A stretch of 64,000 nt of DNA, taken from NCBI RefSeq assembly GCF_038502225.1, contig NC_091301.1, positions 20,116,859-20,180,858 of the forward strand, given 5' to 3'. The position numbers and the translations under genes are program-made. Position 1 is the first letter of the stretch, and every line of letters starts with the position of its first letter. This document shows, in pieces, positions 55,201-64,000 of this stretch. This DNA comes from Cherax quadricarinatus (Eukaryota; Arthropoda; Malacostraca; Decapoda; Parastacidae). Below the pieces are notes generated by a model, which saw only the letters and a list, made by a program, of their open reading frames with translations, did no database searches and was not told the DNA's origin.

Positions 55201-58200
55201 GACGGGTTAGCATAAGACTGTTCTCGTCCCTCACCTTCCTCGACCTCTTCCGATTGTTCCTGTTGCGGTAGTTGGAGATTCCCACGACGCTTACCACACT
55301 GCGCCGCTATGTGGTCATACGACCCACACAGCCGACACGTACGACGTTGCCCTGCATATGTTACATATACTGGAGTTCGAAATGCTTGCAACATAACATA
55401 ACATAGGATGGTATGGGATGGCGTAAGGTCATTTTGACTGTTCCCTCCAACGCTCCAGCATATGGCCCAGCGGCCCACCGACCTGCAGAGGCCATATGAA
55501 CCGTACCATAATTACGTAGTTCATCTTTTATAACAAAATCAGTCGCCTCAAAAGGCACATTCCTGATTTTTACCCATGTGTAATGTCTAGATACATCATG
55601 AAGACGTACTGATACAGCTGAATTGACGGCTATAATGGTCTCTTGATACTTATCAACCACCGCTTCGTAGACATTTGCTGACGTCAATTTAACGAAGATC
55701 CGTGTCGTCCCATTAAGTGCTACACCACATATCTCTTTATTTGCGATACCGTAGGTATCACGGATAATCGCCGGTAGTAACAAATCCATCGTGGCTCCCG
55801 TGACAGCCCCACGGGTCAACTCAACGCAGACAGTGCTGATGCGCCTGCTGCTATGCAGCGCCATGTTGGAAAATAAAGTTTTCGCCAGCTAACGCCAGGG
55901 ATAGCAGCTCAAACAGGTAAACTGCGCACAAGCCAACTCAATCAGGAGCGTCTGCGCAGTCTGTCCGCACGGCCCAATAGCGATGCGAACAATGTGATGA
56001 GCACTTAGTAGAGAGGTTCAGCTGCTTAGACAAAACATCAGAATGGGTAAGAAATCTGAGTGTGACAGTGTTATGGCTGTTAGTGCCAGACAGGATGTTT
56101 GACCATCTCAGACCGATAATCTGACGCGCAATCACAAGTTTATAGAGAAGGGTGCGGAAAACATCCAGTGAGCGGTGGTTCCGTCGTTGAAAACTTGCTT
56201 TCAATGAGAGGTCAAAGAATGGTCAGACTGACCATACCGCGGGCGGGGGATAAAGCCCGCGATCAGTCATAAAACTCAAGACCGGTCAAAGCTTGTTTAA
56301 GCTGACAGTAACTCAAATAGCTATGCATTGTCACGGTATGCAGAAGACCATCTCTGAATGCACAACACTTCGAACCTTGAAGTAGATGGTCTACAGCAGC
56401 AAAAGACCATACTGGGTTCCATTCCTGCCATCTAACAGGAAACTGAGGACACAGGCTCACCAAAACTTGACAGATGAAGACTGGAAAAACGTCGTCTGGT
56501 CTGACTAATCTTTCTGCTGAGACATGCAGATAGTGATGTCGGAATTTGGTGTAAATATTAATGTGGTGGGACAGGCGATTAGCAACATGAATGTGCAGCC
56601 AACAAATCTCCTCAACTGTGTGATGCTGTAATGTCAACATGAACCAGTACCTTATTGAATCCATTCCATGAATTCGGTTTGTTCTGAGGGCAAAGTGGGC
56701 CCTTTACCCAGTACTGGAAGTGTACCCAATAGTGGCCAAAGTGTATCTTTTGCGTATATTGTTAAAAATAGATGTAGTAATAGATGCAAGAGATGTTTGG
56801 ATATGTAAAGGCTGATGAATTAGACATGTACAACACTTGGGTATCTTTACTGAGGAAACGTGGCGAAACTTTTCCTCAATAAAGATACCCCAAGTGTTGC
56901 ACATGTCTAATTCATCAACTTATCGGTTCTCCGAACTGTTTATCTACATATGTAAAGACGAAGCTTAAAATAAATTTTTGATAATTATATTCATAAGTTT
57001 TGTAATTGTCATCTATACTAAAAGGTTGACTAAGAGACTCCATCACCACCTCTCCGGAACAGGCAAGGACGTCACAGACCAATGTCAAGTAAAATCTGCT
57101 GCCTACCCATCAGACTTGACAGCTGGCTTTATACTCCATAGCTTCATTAACTACTGACTAGCCACTTTTTCCCAAGTTGTTCTTAAGGAACAGCACATTC
57201 TGCATAAGTCTTTTCTTCTAGTCTCGTTCTCTTGTATCCCAAGAGAACAATCCTTACCCATTTTCCAAAAAAAATATCCTGCATTCCGTACGCCTTTGCA
57301 TTCACTCTTCCTTAATTAACTTAAACCTTTTTTCTTGTTCGTCTTAATACATGACACAACTCTTGCAACCCTTAATTTTTTGAGTGACTTGCTCATTTTT
57401 AGGTCAGACGGAAGAAGTTCTGTTAGTTAATAATTATATATAGTATTGAGATCCCGGTAATGAAAATTGGAAGATGTTGAGAAAAATGTTTAGTGTTCTT
57501 TAGTATAGTTGTTTCCCGGTGCGTTTTGGACCACAGACATTGTTCTTGGAGTGGACTCCTGCAGAGTGACAGCAAAATGTGCATGGTTTGGCAAGCGATT
57601 TCGAGGATTGGGATTCTAATCTTGTCCATGATTTGCTTGCGTTTTTTTCTTTTTTTTTCGACATGTGACATACCACTGACTGGCTCCCAGTTATGAGGTT
57701 AATTTTTGCGGTAATTTTTAGTCTCCTTAGTGTGCAAAATCCTTTGTTAACTTGCAGGAGATTTCTTGAATAGCCAGTCTTCTGGGTTTTCAAGAATGCT
57801 TTTAATTTGAGGTGGAAGTGTTAATGCTTTTAACCTTTGTGAGGTTTTTTAAATGATGCTGTATGTATTGTACTTGTCTCTATTGCTGTGTTGAGCACTG
57901 AACAGCTGCTCTTTAAATCTCTCGAGCCTCGTACACTTTCCTATGCTTCTTGACTTCTACCTTCATACTGCCAGTCTTATTCATTGTACACTAAGTACCA
58001 TTTTTCATAAAACCCATAGCTTTCCATAAGTTACTGTTATTTCCTATCATGCATACACGTCTTTCTTGCTCTAGACTACACACTCCATTTTTTTCTCCCC
58101 CGCTTACATATAGCTAAACTTTTTTTTTTTTTTTTTTTTCACTGTTTTGATTTCTCTAGTCAGCTGTACAATGTTAAATTTACTCCGGTATTTCTAAATC

Positions 58201-61200
58201 GAATTACGTCCCCCTCATTTTCTACCCTACATTATGATTTCATTAACTAAGTATTCTACTGAACTTCCTCTAAACAGCATTCGCTTCCCATTTATCCACA
58301 CCTAAATACTTCCACCAATCATTGTAGCTTTTCAGGATTTCCTAATAACACCGGCTTATCTTCAGAATCATTAATAAATCCTTTTAAAATCTCTTTTAGG
58401 ACTACTAGCACATGTAATAGCTTTATTTTTGTATTAACACATCGGCCGTATCCCACCAAGGCAGGGTGGCCCGAAAAAAGTTTCATTATTATTCACTCCA
58501 TCACTCTTACCAGTGGCATGCTTACAGTACAGTTACAAAATTACAACGTTAACACCCTTCAGAGTGCCGGCACTGTGCTTTCCATCTCCAGGAATCAAGG
58601 CCGGCCTGCCGGTTTCCCTGAATCCCCTCATGTGTGTTACCTTGCTTACACTCTAACAGCACGTAAAGTCCTAAAAACCATTTGTCTCCATTCACTCCTA
58701 TCTAACACACTCACGCACGCTTGTTGGAAGTCCAAGCCCCTCGCACACAAAACCTCCTTAACTCCCTCCCTTCAACCTTTTCTAGGCTGACCCTTACCTT
58801 GCCTTCCCTCCACTACAGATTTATACACTCTCGAAAGTCATTCTCTTTTGTTCCATTATCTCTACATGTCCAAACCATCTCGATAACCCCTCCTCAACCC
58901 TACGGATTCTCTGCGTTATATTCGCACCACACATTTCCTTCAGACACGACATCTCCACTGCCTCTAGCCTTCTTGTTGCAACATTCACAGCCCATGCCTC
59001 ACACCCATACAAGAGCGTTGGTATAACTAGACTCTTGCATTCCCCTCTTTGCTTTCATGGATAGTTTTCTCCATAGACTGTAGTGCACCATTTGCCTTTC
59101 TCCCCTCGCCATTTCTATGATTCACCTCATCCTTCATAGACCCATCTGCTGACACGTCAGCTCCCAAATATCTGAACACATTCACCTCCTCCATGCTCTC
59201 TCCCTCAAATCTGATATCCAATCTTCCGTTACCTATTTTTTTTTATCCTCACCTTACTCTTTCCAATATTCACTTTTAATTTCCTTTTACATACCCCACC
59301 AAACTCAACCTACCTCTGCAACTTCACTTCAGAATTTCCCAAAAGCACAGTGTCATCAGCAAAGAGCAACTGTGACAACTCCCCCTTTGTGTTAGATTCT
59401 TTATCTTTTAACCCTACACCTCTTGCCAACAACAGAGTATTCACTTCTTTTAAAACTCCATCTATAAATATATTGAACAACCATGGTGATCTCGTACATC
59501 CCTAAGGCCTACTTTTACTGGGAAATAATCTTCCTCTCGCCTAACCTGAGCCTCGCAACCCTCGTAAAAACTTTTCACCGCTTTCAAGAACCTACCTGCT
59601 ATTCCATACATTTGCAACATCTGCCACATTGCTTCCCTGTCCACCCTATCATATGCCTTTTCCAAATTCATAAATGTCACAAATACCTCTTTACCCTTAT
59701 TCAAATATTGTTCACCTATGTTTCACTGCAAACGCTTGGTCTACACAACCCCTACCCTTCCTAAATCATCCTTGTTCATCTGCTATCCTGCTCTCCGTCT
59801 TACTTCTAATTCTTTCAATAACAACTCTACTATACACTTTACCAGGTATACTCAACAAACTTGTTCCCTTATAATTTTTACTTTTTTGTCCCCTCTGCCA
59901 ATCCCTAGGTACATTACCCTTTTCTATACAGTTATTAAATAAAAACGCTAACCATTACAAAACTATATCCCCACCTGATTTTAACATTTCTATCTATCCC
60001 ATCAATCCCAGCTGCTTTACCCCTTTTCATTCTACTAGCTGCCCCATGCACTCGCCCCACACTCGCAACTGGTTCTTCCTCACTCCTATAAGATGTTATT
60101 CCTCCTTTCCCTATACACGAAATCACAGCTTTCCTATCTTAATCAACATAAAAAATAGTGTCGACCAGGACTGAAGGAACCCGTTGATCTGTATTTGGTA
60201 GTGACGCAGGTCAAGAGAACTTCTTGCCCACTGCTAAAGACGGCAACGGACCTGGAGGTGGAGGCGACGGTGGTGGTGGTGGTGGCGGCGGCGGTGGTAG
60301 CGGCGGCGGCGGCGAAGGAGGCTTCACCAAGGTGTTAGGCACGTTGTGGGAAGCAGTCAGCAAATACAAATCACAGAAGACAACCCCCATGATTGGTGAG
60401 TGTGATGGAAATTCATTGTTATATTAATCAGGTTTTCTGATGTTGTGGTGACTAAAGACAGCTATGTAATTTTGTATTTGGAAAGAATTTCTTAGTGTAG
60501 GTATCTTACACGAAACTGTCCATATGCGCATAAATTAAATGCTTTAATGAGAAACTGTAACTGGACGGTATCTTTCCTAGCGGGTCGTATGGCTACTCTG
60601 AAGAATCGGCTGCTAATGGAAGCAGGAGATTTGATCACCTTCTACGTCCACGCTGCTGGGACTCGCCATGCAGGTACGTGAATGGTGCGATAAGTTGGTA
60701 TGGGTGGAAAAGGTGCGAGGGAAAATTCGTGTTAGGGAAGAAAAATTAAGTGGTCAAGCGCTAAGCGATGGAAGGTAGGTGTGATTTATGGATCTGACTT
60801 TGTTGGTTTCTGCCCCATTCCAATATTAGCAAGTCTTCGAAGATCGTGGTTCTTTAACTGTAAATTCACTTCAGATGGACGAACTCTGTCACGGGATGAC
60901 AAGGACTTCACTGCTAACGTAAAAGGCGAGGCTACTCAAGTGGGCGAAGGAGAGCACCACAGAGGCAAGAGAGACCACCTTCTGGGGTACACTTTCCTCA
61001 GAGACAAGGAAGGTAGGTGCATGATCTCCGACAAATAGCTTGCACACAAGCAATTCCCATCCAATCAGTTCATTTAATTTAAAATGTGTGCAGTTAAGCT
61101 TGAAACGTTAATTAAATTTATTTCTTGTCACTTATGCTTCCTACGGAAGAAACTGCTATCATTAGATTATTGGTAAGTGTCCTAATATACATAAATTTGT

Positions 61201-63875
61201 CCGGTTAGTAACCACATTTAAAATTGTATTGAACAATATATAAACATTTCACTTCATAAGTGATATGGAATTAGTTTTGTGCTGAACATTTTTAACCCAG
61301 AAATACTTGCATCATTTTGTTGGTCAATAAGTGTTTTCAATCGTGCTGAGGAGTGGAAACCAAACACTTCGAAAGAGATTGCAGAGTGAAAATATTAAGC
61401 ATTTTGCGTGTGGCTGCTTCACCCAGAACCTCTTAGTGTGAAATTTCACTCTTGCTCATTCAGCATTTTTTAGTTAGTTTTTAGAAAACTTTGATTCTTG
61501 TCCTATTAGATTATAGTTTTGTATTCATTCAGTGACTGGTAAGCTGTTGTGACTATTTTTGTGAATATACTTAATTTTTACCCCTATTCATTCCTTGGTT
61601 AAGGTAGAGGCTATGCCAGCTCATTTAGTAAACACAAAAATAAATGGTTGTGCTATGTCCGAGGCCAGGAATGTTGATTCTGGATGTCGATACACATCCA
61701 CACGTTGGGTGACCCCCAGGTGGTAAGACGGGGTCACGACCAGGGCAGCTCTTGAGCTCGAGTTGTGGTTGATTATTCTTTTCTCAAAAATATTCTTTAA
61801 AAGATGGTTTTTAAACTGTCGTATTTTTAAATTAGTTTAAATTTTTTTTTTAGAAACTATAAATATAGGAAAAGTAATACGCATTCAGCTCGGTACTAAT
61901 TTTTTCACTTGTTGGACTATTTAAATCTGTTTTTCTCTGATTTTTCCCAGTGCCAAACGTCTGATTAACGTAAAAGTATTTCCACATTTGCAACATTTTC
62001 AGCAGAAGTTAGAGCAACTTCAGTTGTGACTGAAGTAAAATTTTTATCCATAAATAATAGAATGTGTAAAAGGCTACTCTATAATTTTTTTTATTCGGCT
62101 CTGGATCAGATTTATTGCTAATATTGGGCACGAATTAGCCTTTGTTCGTAATTTCCTTAATTAAGCATACAGCTGGTTTTCATTAGTTTCATATAAAACT
62201 GTTTTAGCTCAACAGTTCTAGCCACTGAAGGTCGTCAGTGTGGTATATATATTGCTACATTTTCATGTTGATAGTTTTTTAATCCATCCTCGGACACTCG
62301 GTAGTAATATAATTAGTTTTGGAATAAATGTAAAATGTCGAGGGCTCTTCTTATTTGTCCATTGTTTCAACATGCTGAATTTACCTACTCTATTTTTTAA
62401 ATGTATTTCTCCCAAAATTTTTATATACCATCCTTTATTCCACCCAACATAACCTCTATATGTTTTTACTGAATGATGAATATTTACCTCTTATTCAAAA
62501 TGAGAAAAATATTAAACTTTTTTGCATAGTGTACCTATTGATAAAAATTTATGGGCTTATCAAACTTCATCAATGTATTTTTTTACTATAAAAAAAATTA
62601 AGTATGTAGATGCTTTCACTTGACTTGTATTAATTAAAAAAAAAAGTAAATTTTTAAGGCGTGGCAATGTTGGCTGCAGTGGAGGGAGCAGCGAGTCTAG
62701 GAGTGAGAGGCTCTCAGAAAATCCACATGACTATCTGGCACGACAGACTTATTGTTGCTGTCATCCACAACACCATGAAAGTCTCTCTTCACGCAATCGA
62801 TCAATACTCGCTGAAGGTTAGTCTCAACACAGCCTACATTGTAGGTTGATATCCCTAGGGATGGGCTTTTCAACACACACACTCACACTCACACTCACAC
62901 TCACACTCACACTCACACTCACACTCACACACGCACGCACGCACAACTACAACACCAGACTAAGGTAACCCTAGTGTTCACTGATGAGAACTTTCTTTTC
63001 CACTGTTCACACAGGAGAATCGTATAATACTCTGGTTCAGTTTCATTTTCAGAATGGTGCGCTCGCCCTAGTGAATTATGCTCTTAGCCCCAATGGTATC
63101 AAGTCTTGCCATCAAAATTCACCACACAAGGACGTAGGATTCTGCTGGTGCCTGATCTATATTAATACTTAGTGATAAATTAGTTTGTTACAGCTGATGC
63201 TGTGCCCTGGGAAGTATAAGGGAGTTGTCCCCGAGAGACCGTAGGCACTGCTTGTCGCAGTGTGGAGACTAGTGGTAAGAGGAGGTTTCTTGATGCTAGT
63301 GAGGGTCTCGTGATCTAAGGAATTGGATCTCTGCTCAAATTTCTAGAATATCTTGAATGTCTTCATTATCACAGGCGTTGTAGGACCCCGACGGGATTAG
63401 CGCTCCTCTGCTGCAATAATATTTTACAGGCGCAAAAGTACTCGGTTGATTGTAAAGATGAATTGCAGAACAGATGAACTTTGAACAGTTTTTATTATAC
63501 TTGGATGTTTTACTAAATTACACAAGCTACAAATTAGTATTTAAGTTCATTGGGATGACTAAAAATTTGTAATTAGTAAAGCTATTTTTTTAAATGAAAA
63601 TATATATTGGTATATCGTTATTTATTCGTGCAGGTGTCCACTGCGTTGACCTTTCCCGGCAAGAACAGCTGCGGTTTCACTGTGGTCCCGAAGGATGTTC
63701 TTCTTTTGGCTTGCGTCGCCGCCAACGCTACCAGCAAGTACCCTGCCTTCTACGAGAAGATCCTGGAGGAGGTGATGCTTTACGAGGTGACAGAGGAGAG
63801 GCAAGGCCATGGCAAGCTCTTCATAAGATTCCGGCAGAAGATAGAGACTGAGAGTGCTAATGACCTGGCGATGTG
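49209..63875 (+). CDS. Gene B: EAR-propeller paralogue of gene A, 3' end outside window
   Basis: Six coding exons (about 303 residues) with GT-AG junctions are visible before the window ends. Parts: signal peptide, a poly-Gly linker, helical segment, charged linker, then the first EAR blades. The intron phases (2,1,1,1,0,2) are identical to those of gene A. Exons 3 (93 nt) and 5 (158 nt) have the same lengths in both genes, while exons 2, 4 and 6 differ by whole codons or nearly so. It is therefore a true paralogue, transcribed away from gene A. Intron 1 is 10.9 kb, mostly transposons. The protein is predicted to be secreted; function is unknown beyond the EAR family's role in extracellular protein binding. 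Confidence 0.8.
50006..51285 (-). other. 3' UTR and poly(A) tail of the Tx1-like LINE
   Basis: About 1.3 kb of AT-rich sequence with no coding sense between the ORF2 remnant and the terminal T-run at 50006-50018 (poly(A) on the element strand). Confidence 0.6.
51286..54600 (-). pseudogene. Tx1-like LINE ORF2, multiply frameshifted
   Basis: At least six frame segments read in order: endonuclease (54550-53844), linker (53881-53675), reverse transcriptase palm and fingers (53588-52499, with the YVDD motif near 52580), thumb (52502-52008) and C-terminal zinc region (51843-51286). The order is that of a complete ORF2, but no frame spans it. Confidence 0.8.
54684..55864 (-). pseudogene. Tx1-like LINE ORF1, frameshifted
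   Basis: ATG at 55864 (MALHSSRRISTV) reads about 160 residues, then the coding sense continues in another frame that overlaps at 55361-55478. The second part has VYVTYAGQRRTCRLCGSYDH with a zinc knuckle, followed by an acidic, Ser-rich tail. A single frameshift separates the halves. Confidence 0.75.
56745..58425 (+). other. Gene B intron 1, unique part
   Basis: Between the Tc1 remnant and the RTE-like LINE. Apart from family-2 foldback copy 3 it has only AT-rich sequence and a short T run near 58120; no gene seen. Confidence 0.55.
56821..56922. repeat. Foldback repeat, family 2, short copy 3
   Basis: TTAGACATGTACAACACTTG with GGTATCTTTACTGAGGAAAC, then the inverse with almost no loop (ACGTGGCGAAACTT). 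It is followed by TCGGTTCTCCGAACTGTTTA as in copy 2. Confidence 0.82.
58426..60145 (-). mobile_element. RTE-like LINE, longest copy, containing the reverse transcriptase core
   Basis: From the 3' end (about 58426) the minus strand reads [39 protein letters not shown], a lost FADD region near 59370, VTFMNLEKAYDRVDREAMW near 59690 and MKRGKAAGIDGI near 60030. These are reverse transcriptase motifs in correct order but frameshifted. It ends about 55 bp before gene B exon 2. The RTE assignment is tentative. Confidence 0.75.
60202..60395 (+). CDS. Gene B exon 2 (poly-Gly linker)
   Basis: 194 nt, acceptor TTTGGTAG|T, donor ATTG|GTGAGT. After DAGQENFLPTAKDGNGP there is a run of about 24 residues that is nearly all Gly, encoded by GGT/GGC triplets, then FTKVLGTLWEAVSKYKSQ, matching gene A exon 2. 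An alternative acceptor at GCAG|GT (60209) is possible, but the upstream TAG preserves the phase seen in gene A. Confidence 0.76.
60581..60673 (+). CDS. Gene B exon 3
   Basis: 93 nt, acceptor TTTCCTAG|CG, donor CAG|GTACGT. It encodes GRMATLKNRLLMEAGDLITF and a short tail, aligned without gaps to gene A exon 3. Confidence 0.84.
60875..61012 (+). CDS. Gene B exon 4
   Basis: 138 nt, acceptor CACTTCAG|AT, donor AAG|GTAGGT. It encodes a charged linker (DGRTLSRDDKDFTANVKGEA) ending LGYTFLRDKEG, 11 residues longer than in gene A. Confidence 0.8.
61013..62658 (+). other. Gene B intron 4
   Basis: 1.6 kb AT-rich, with no recognisable repeat or gene. Confidence 0.6.
62659..62816 (+). CDS. Gene B exon 5 (EAR blade 1)
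   Basis: 158 nt, acceptor TTTTTAAG|GC, donor AAG|GTTAGT. It encodes [19 protein letters not shown] and IVAVIHNTMKVSLHAID. About 33 of 53 positions are identical to gene A exon 5 by hand alignment. Confidence 0.88.
62873..62945. repeat. (CA)/(CTCACA)n microsatellite
   Basis: A mixed array of ACACTC and CGCA units in gene B intron 5, about 57 bp after exon 5. Confidence 0.92.
63634..63875 (+). CDS. Gene B exon 6 (EAR blade)
   Basis: 242 nt, acceptor TTCGTGCAG|GTG, donor TG|GTAAGT, phase 2. It encodes FPGKNSCGFTVVPKDVLLLA and then EVMLYEVTEERQGHGKLFIR, equivalent to gene A exon 6. The next exon would lie beyond 64000. Confidence 0.85.
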
Positions 63876-64000
63876 GTAAGTGACTACCTGGTCCCGAGTA
63901 GTGCCAGTTTGTGGGGGTGATCGTGTGTGACAGGTTCTGATACATGTAGGATTGATGAGTTTTTTTTTCTCCATTTTTAAGACATGACCCACGAAGCAGA

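Larger units (their letters stand above)
50006..55995 (-). mobile_element. Tx1/L1-like LINE, decayed, with 13-bp TSDs, nested in a Tc1 element
   Basis: The direct repeat GATGAGCACTTAG occurs at 49993-50005 and 55996-56008, just outside a T-run (the minus-strand poly(A) tail) and a short 5' UTR. ORF1 pieces have a CRLCGSYDHIAAQC knuckle. ORF2 pieces give endonuclease (FLQEHNYRIG, IIGGDWNCVI, NVFSDHRGVV), reverse transcriptase (AIDWEAAYDSVERETLW, RGLRQGCPLSQIFF, GYVDDTTILV) and a C-terminal CX2C...H...C domain (CKDCGGLATIYHTVYFCDC). There is no RNase H. The clade call rests on motif style and is tentative. Several frameshifts make it inactive. Confidence 0.85.
49902..56744 (+). mobile_element. 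Tc1-like DNA transposon remnant, split by the Tx1-like LINE
   Basis: The left end (CACTCGGTGGCCACTTTATT, then AGGTACACC) starts near 49904. The right end reads GTACCCAATAGTGGCCAAAG then TGTA near 56744, an imperfect inverted copy; both ends abut TA. After removing the 5.99-kb LINE and one TSD, about 0.85 kb of Tc1 remains. Plus-strand transposase sense includes MGKKSECDSVMAVSARQDV near 56044 and DEDWKNVVWSD near 56475, with stops and a missing catalytic middle. It strongly recalls a Tc1 subfamily common in fish and amphibian genomes (from memory). Confidence 0.82.

Overview
The window is from a repeat-rich animal genome, most likely an arthropod and probably a decapod crustacean. I infer this from the mix of non-LTR retrotransposons, Tc1 and hAT DNA transposons and foldback repeats, and from the host gene family. 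There is no bacterial organisation: genes are split by spliceosomal introns, with GT-AG junctions and conserved phases.

Two host genes can be assembled by eye. Gene A is on the minus strand, from a signal-peptide ATG at 38549 leftward through at least 20 coding exons to position 1, where it runs off the window (at least 2,657 residues). It encodes a secreted protein. The order of parts is: signal peptide; helical linker; an EAR/EPTP-type beta-propeller that I count as seven blades (exons 5-11); a region of short TGEK/INGVD-like beta modules (exons 12-19); an RRRR|S convertase site; and a very large Ser/Thr/Pro-rich last visible exon (1-4153). That exon is one uninterrupted reading frame and ends in about 33 copies of an 11-residue Pro-rich repeat encoded by a 33-bp minisatellite. 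Gene B is on the plus strand, with a signal peptide at 49209 and exons to 63875, then leaves the window. It is a paralogue of gene A: intron phases match, exons 3 and 5 have identical lengths, and exon 5 is about 60% identical by eye. The two genes are divergent, with start codons 10.7 kb apart.

Between the two starts lies a 36-bp minisatellite (about 102 copies, 44.2-47.9 kb) followed by a related 39-bp array (to 48.7 kb). Both arrays are open in several frames and give long spurious ORFs.

Most of the rest is mobile DNA. An apparently intact I-clade LINE (20952-27556) with 13-bp target-site duplications (TSDs) and two intact ORFs sits in gene A intron 6. Several short elements carry both the 5' and 3' ends of such a LINE and look like its non-autonomous derivatives. 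A decayed Tx1/L1-like LINE (50006-55995, 13-bp TSD) is inserted in a decayed Tc1 transposon (49902-56744), both inside gene B intron 1. A hAT-like element (31860-33211, 8-bp TSD) contains a truncated LINE. Three copies of one RTE-like LINE, a CR1-like LINE remnant, two families of foldback repeats and several microsatellites fill the introns and spacers. Nearly all retroelements lie on the minus strand.
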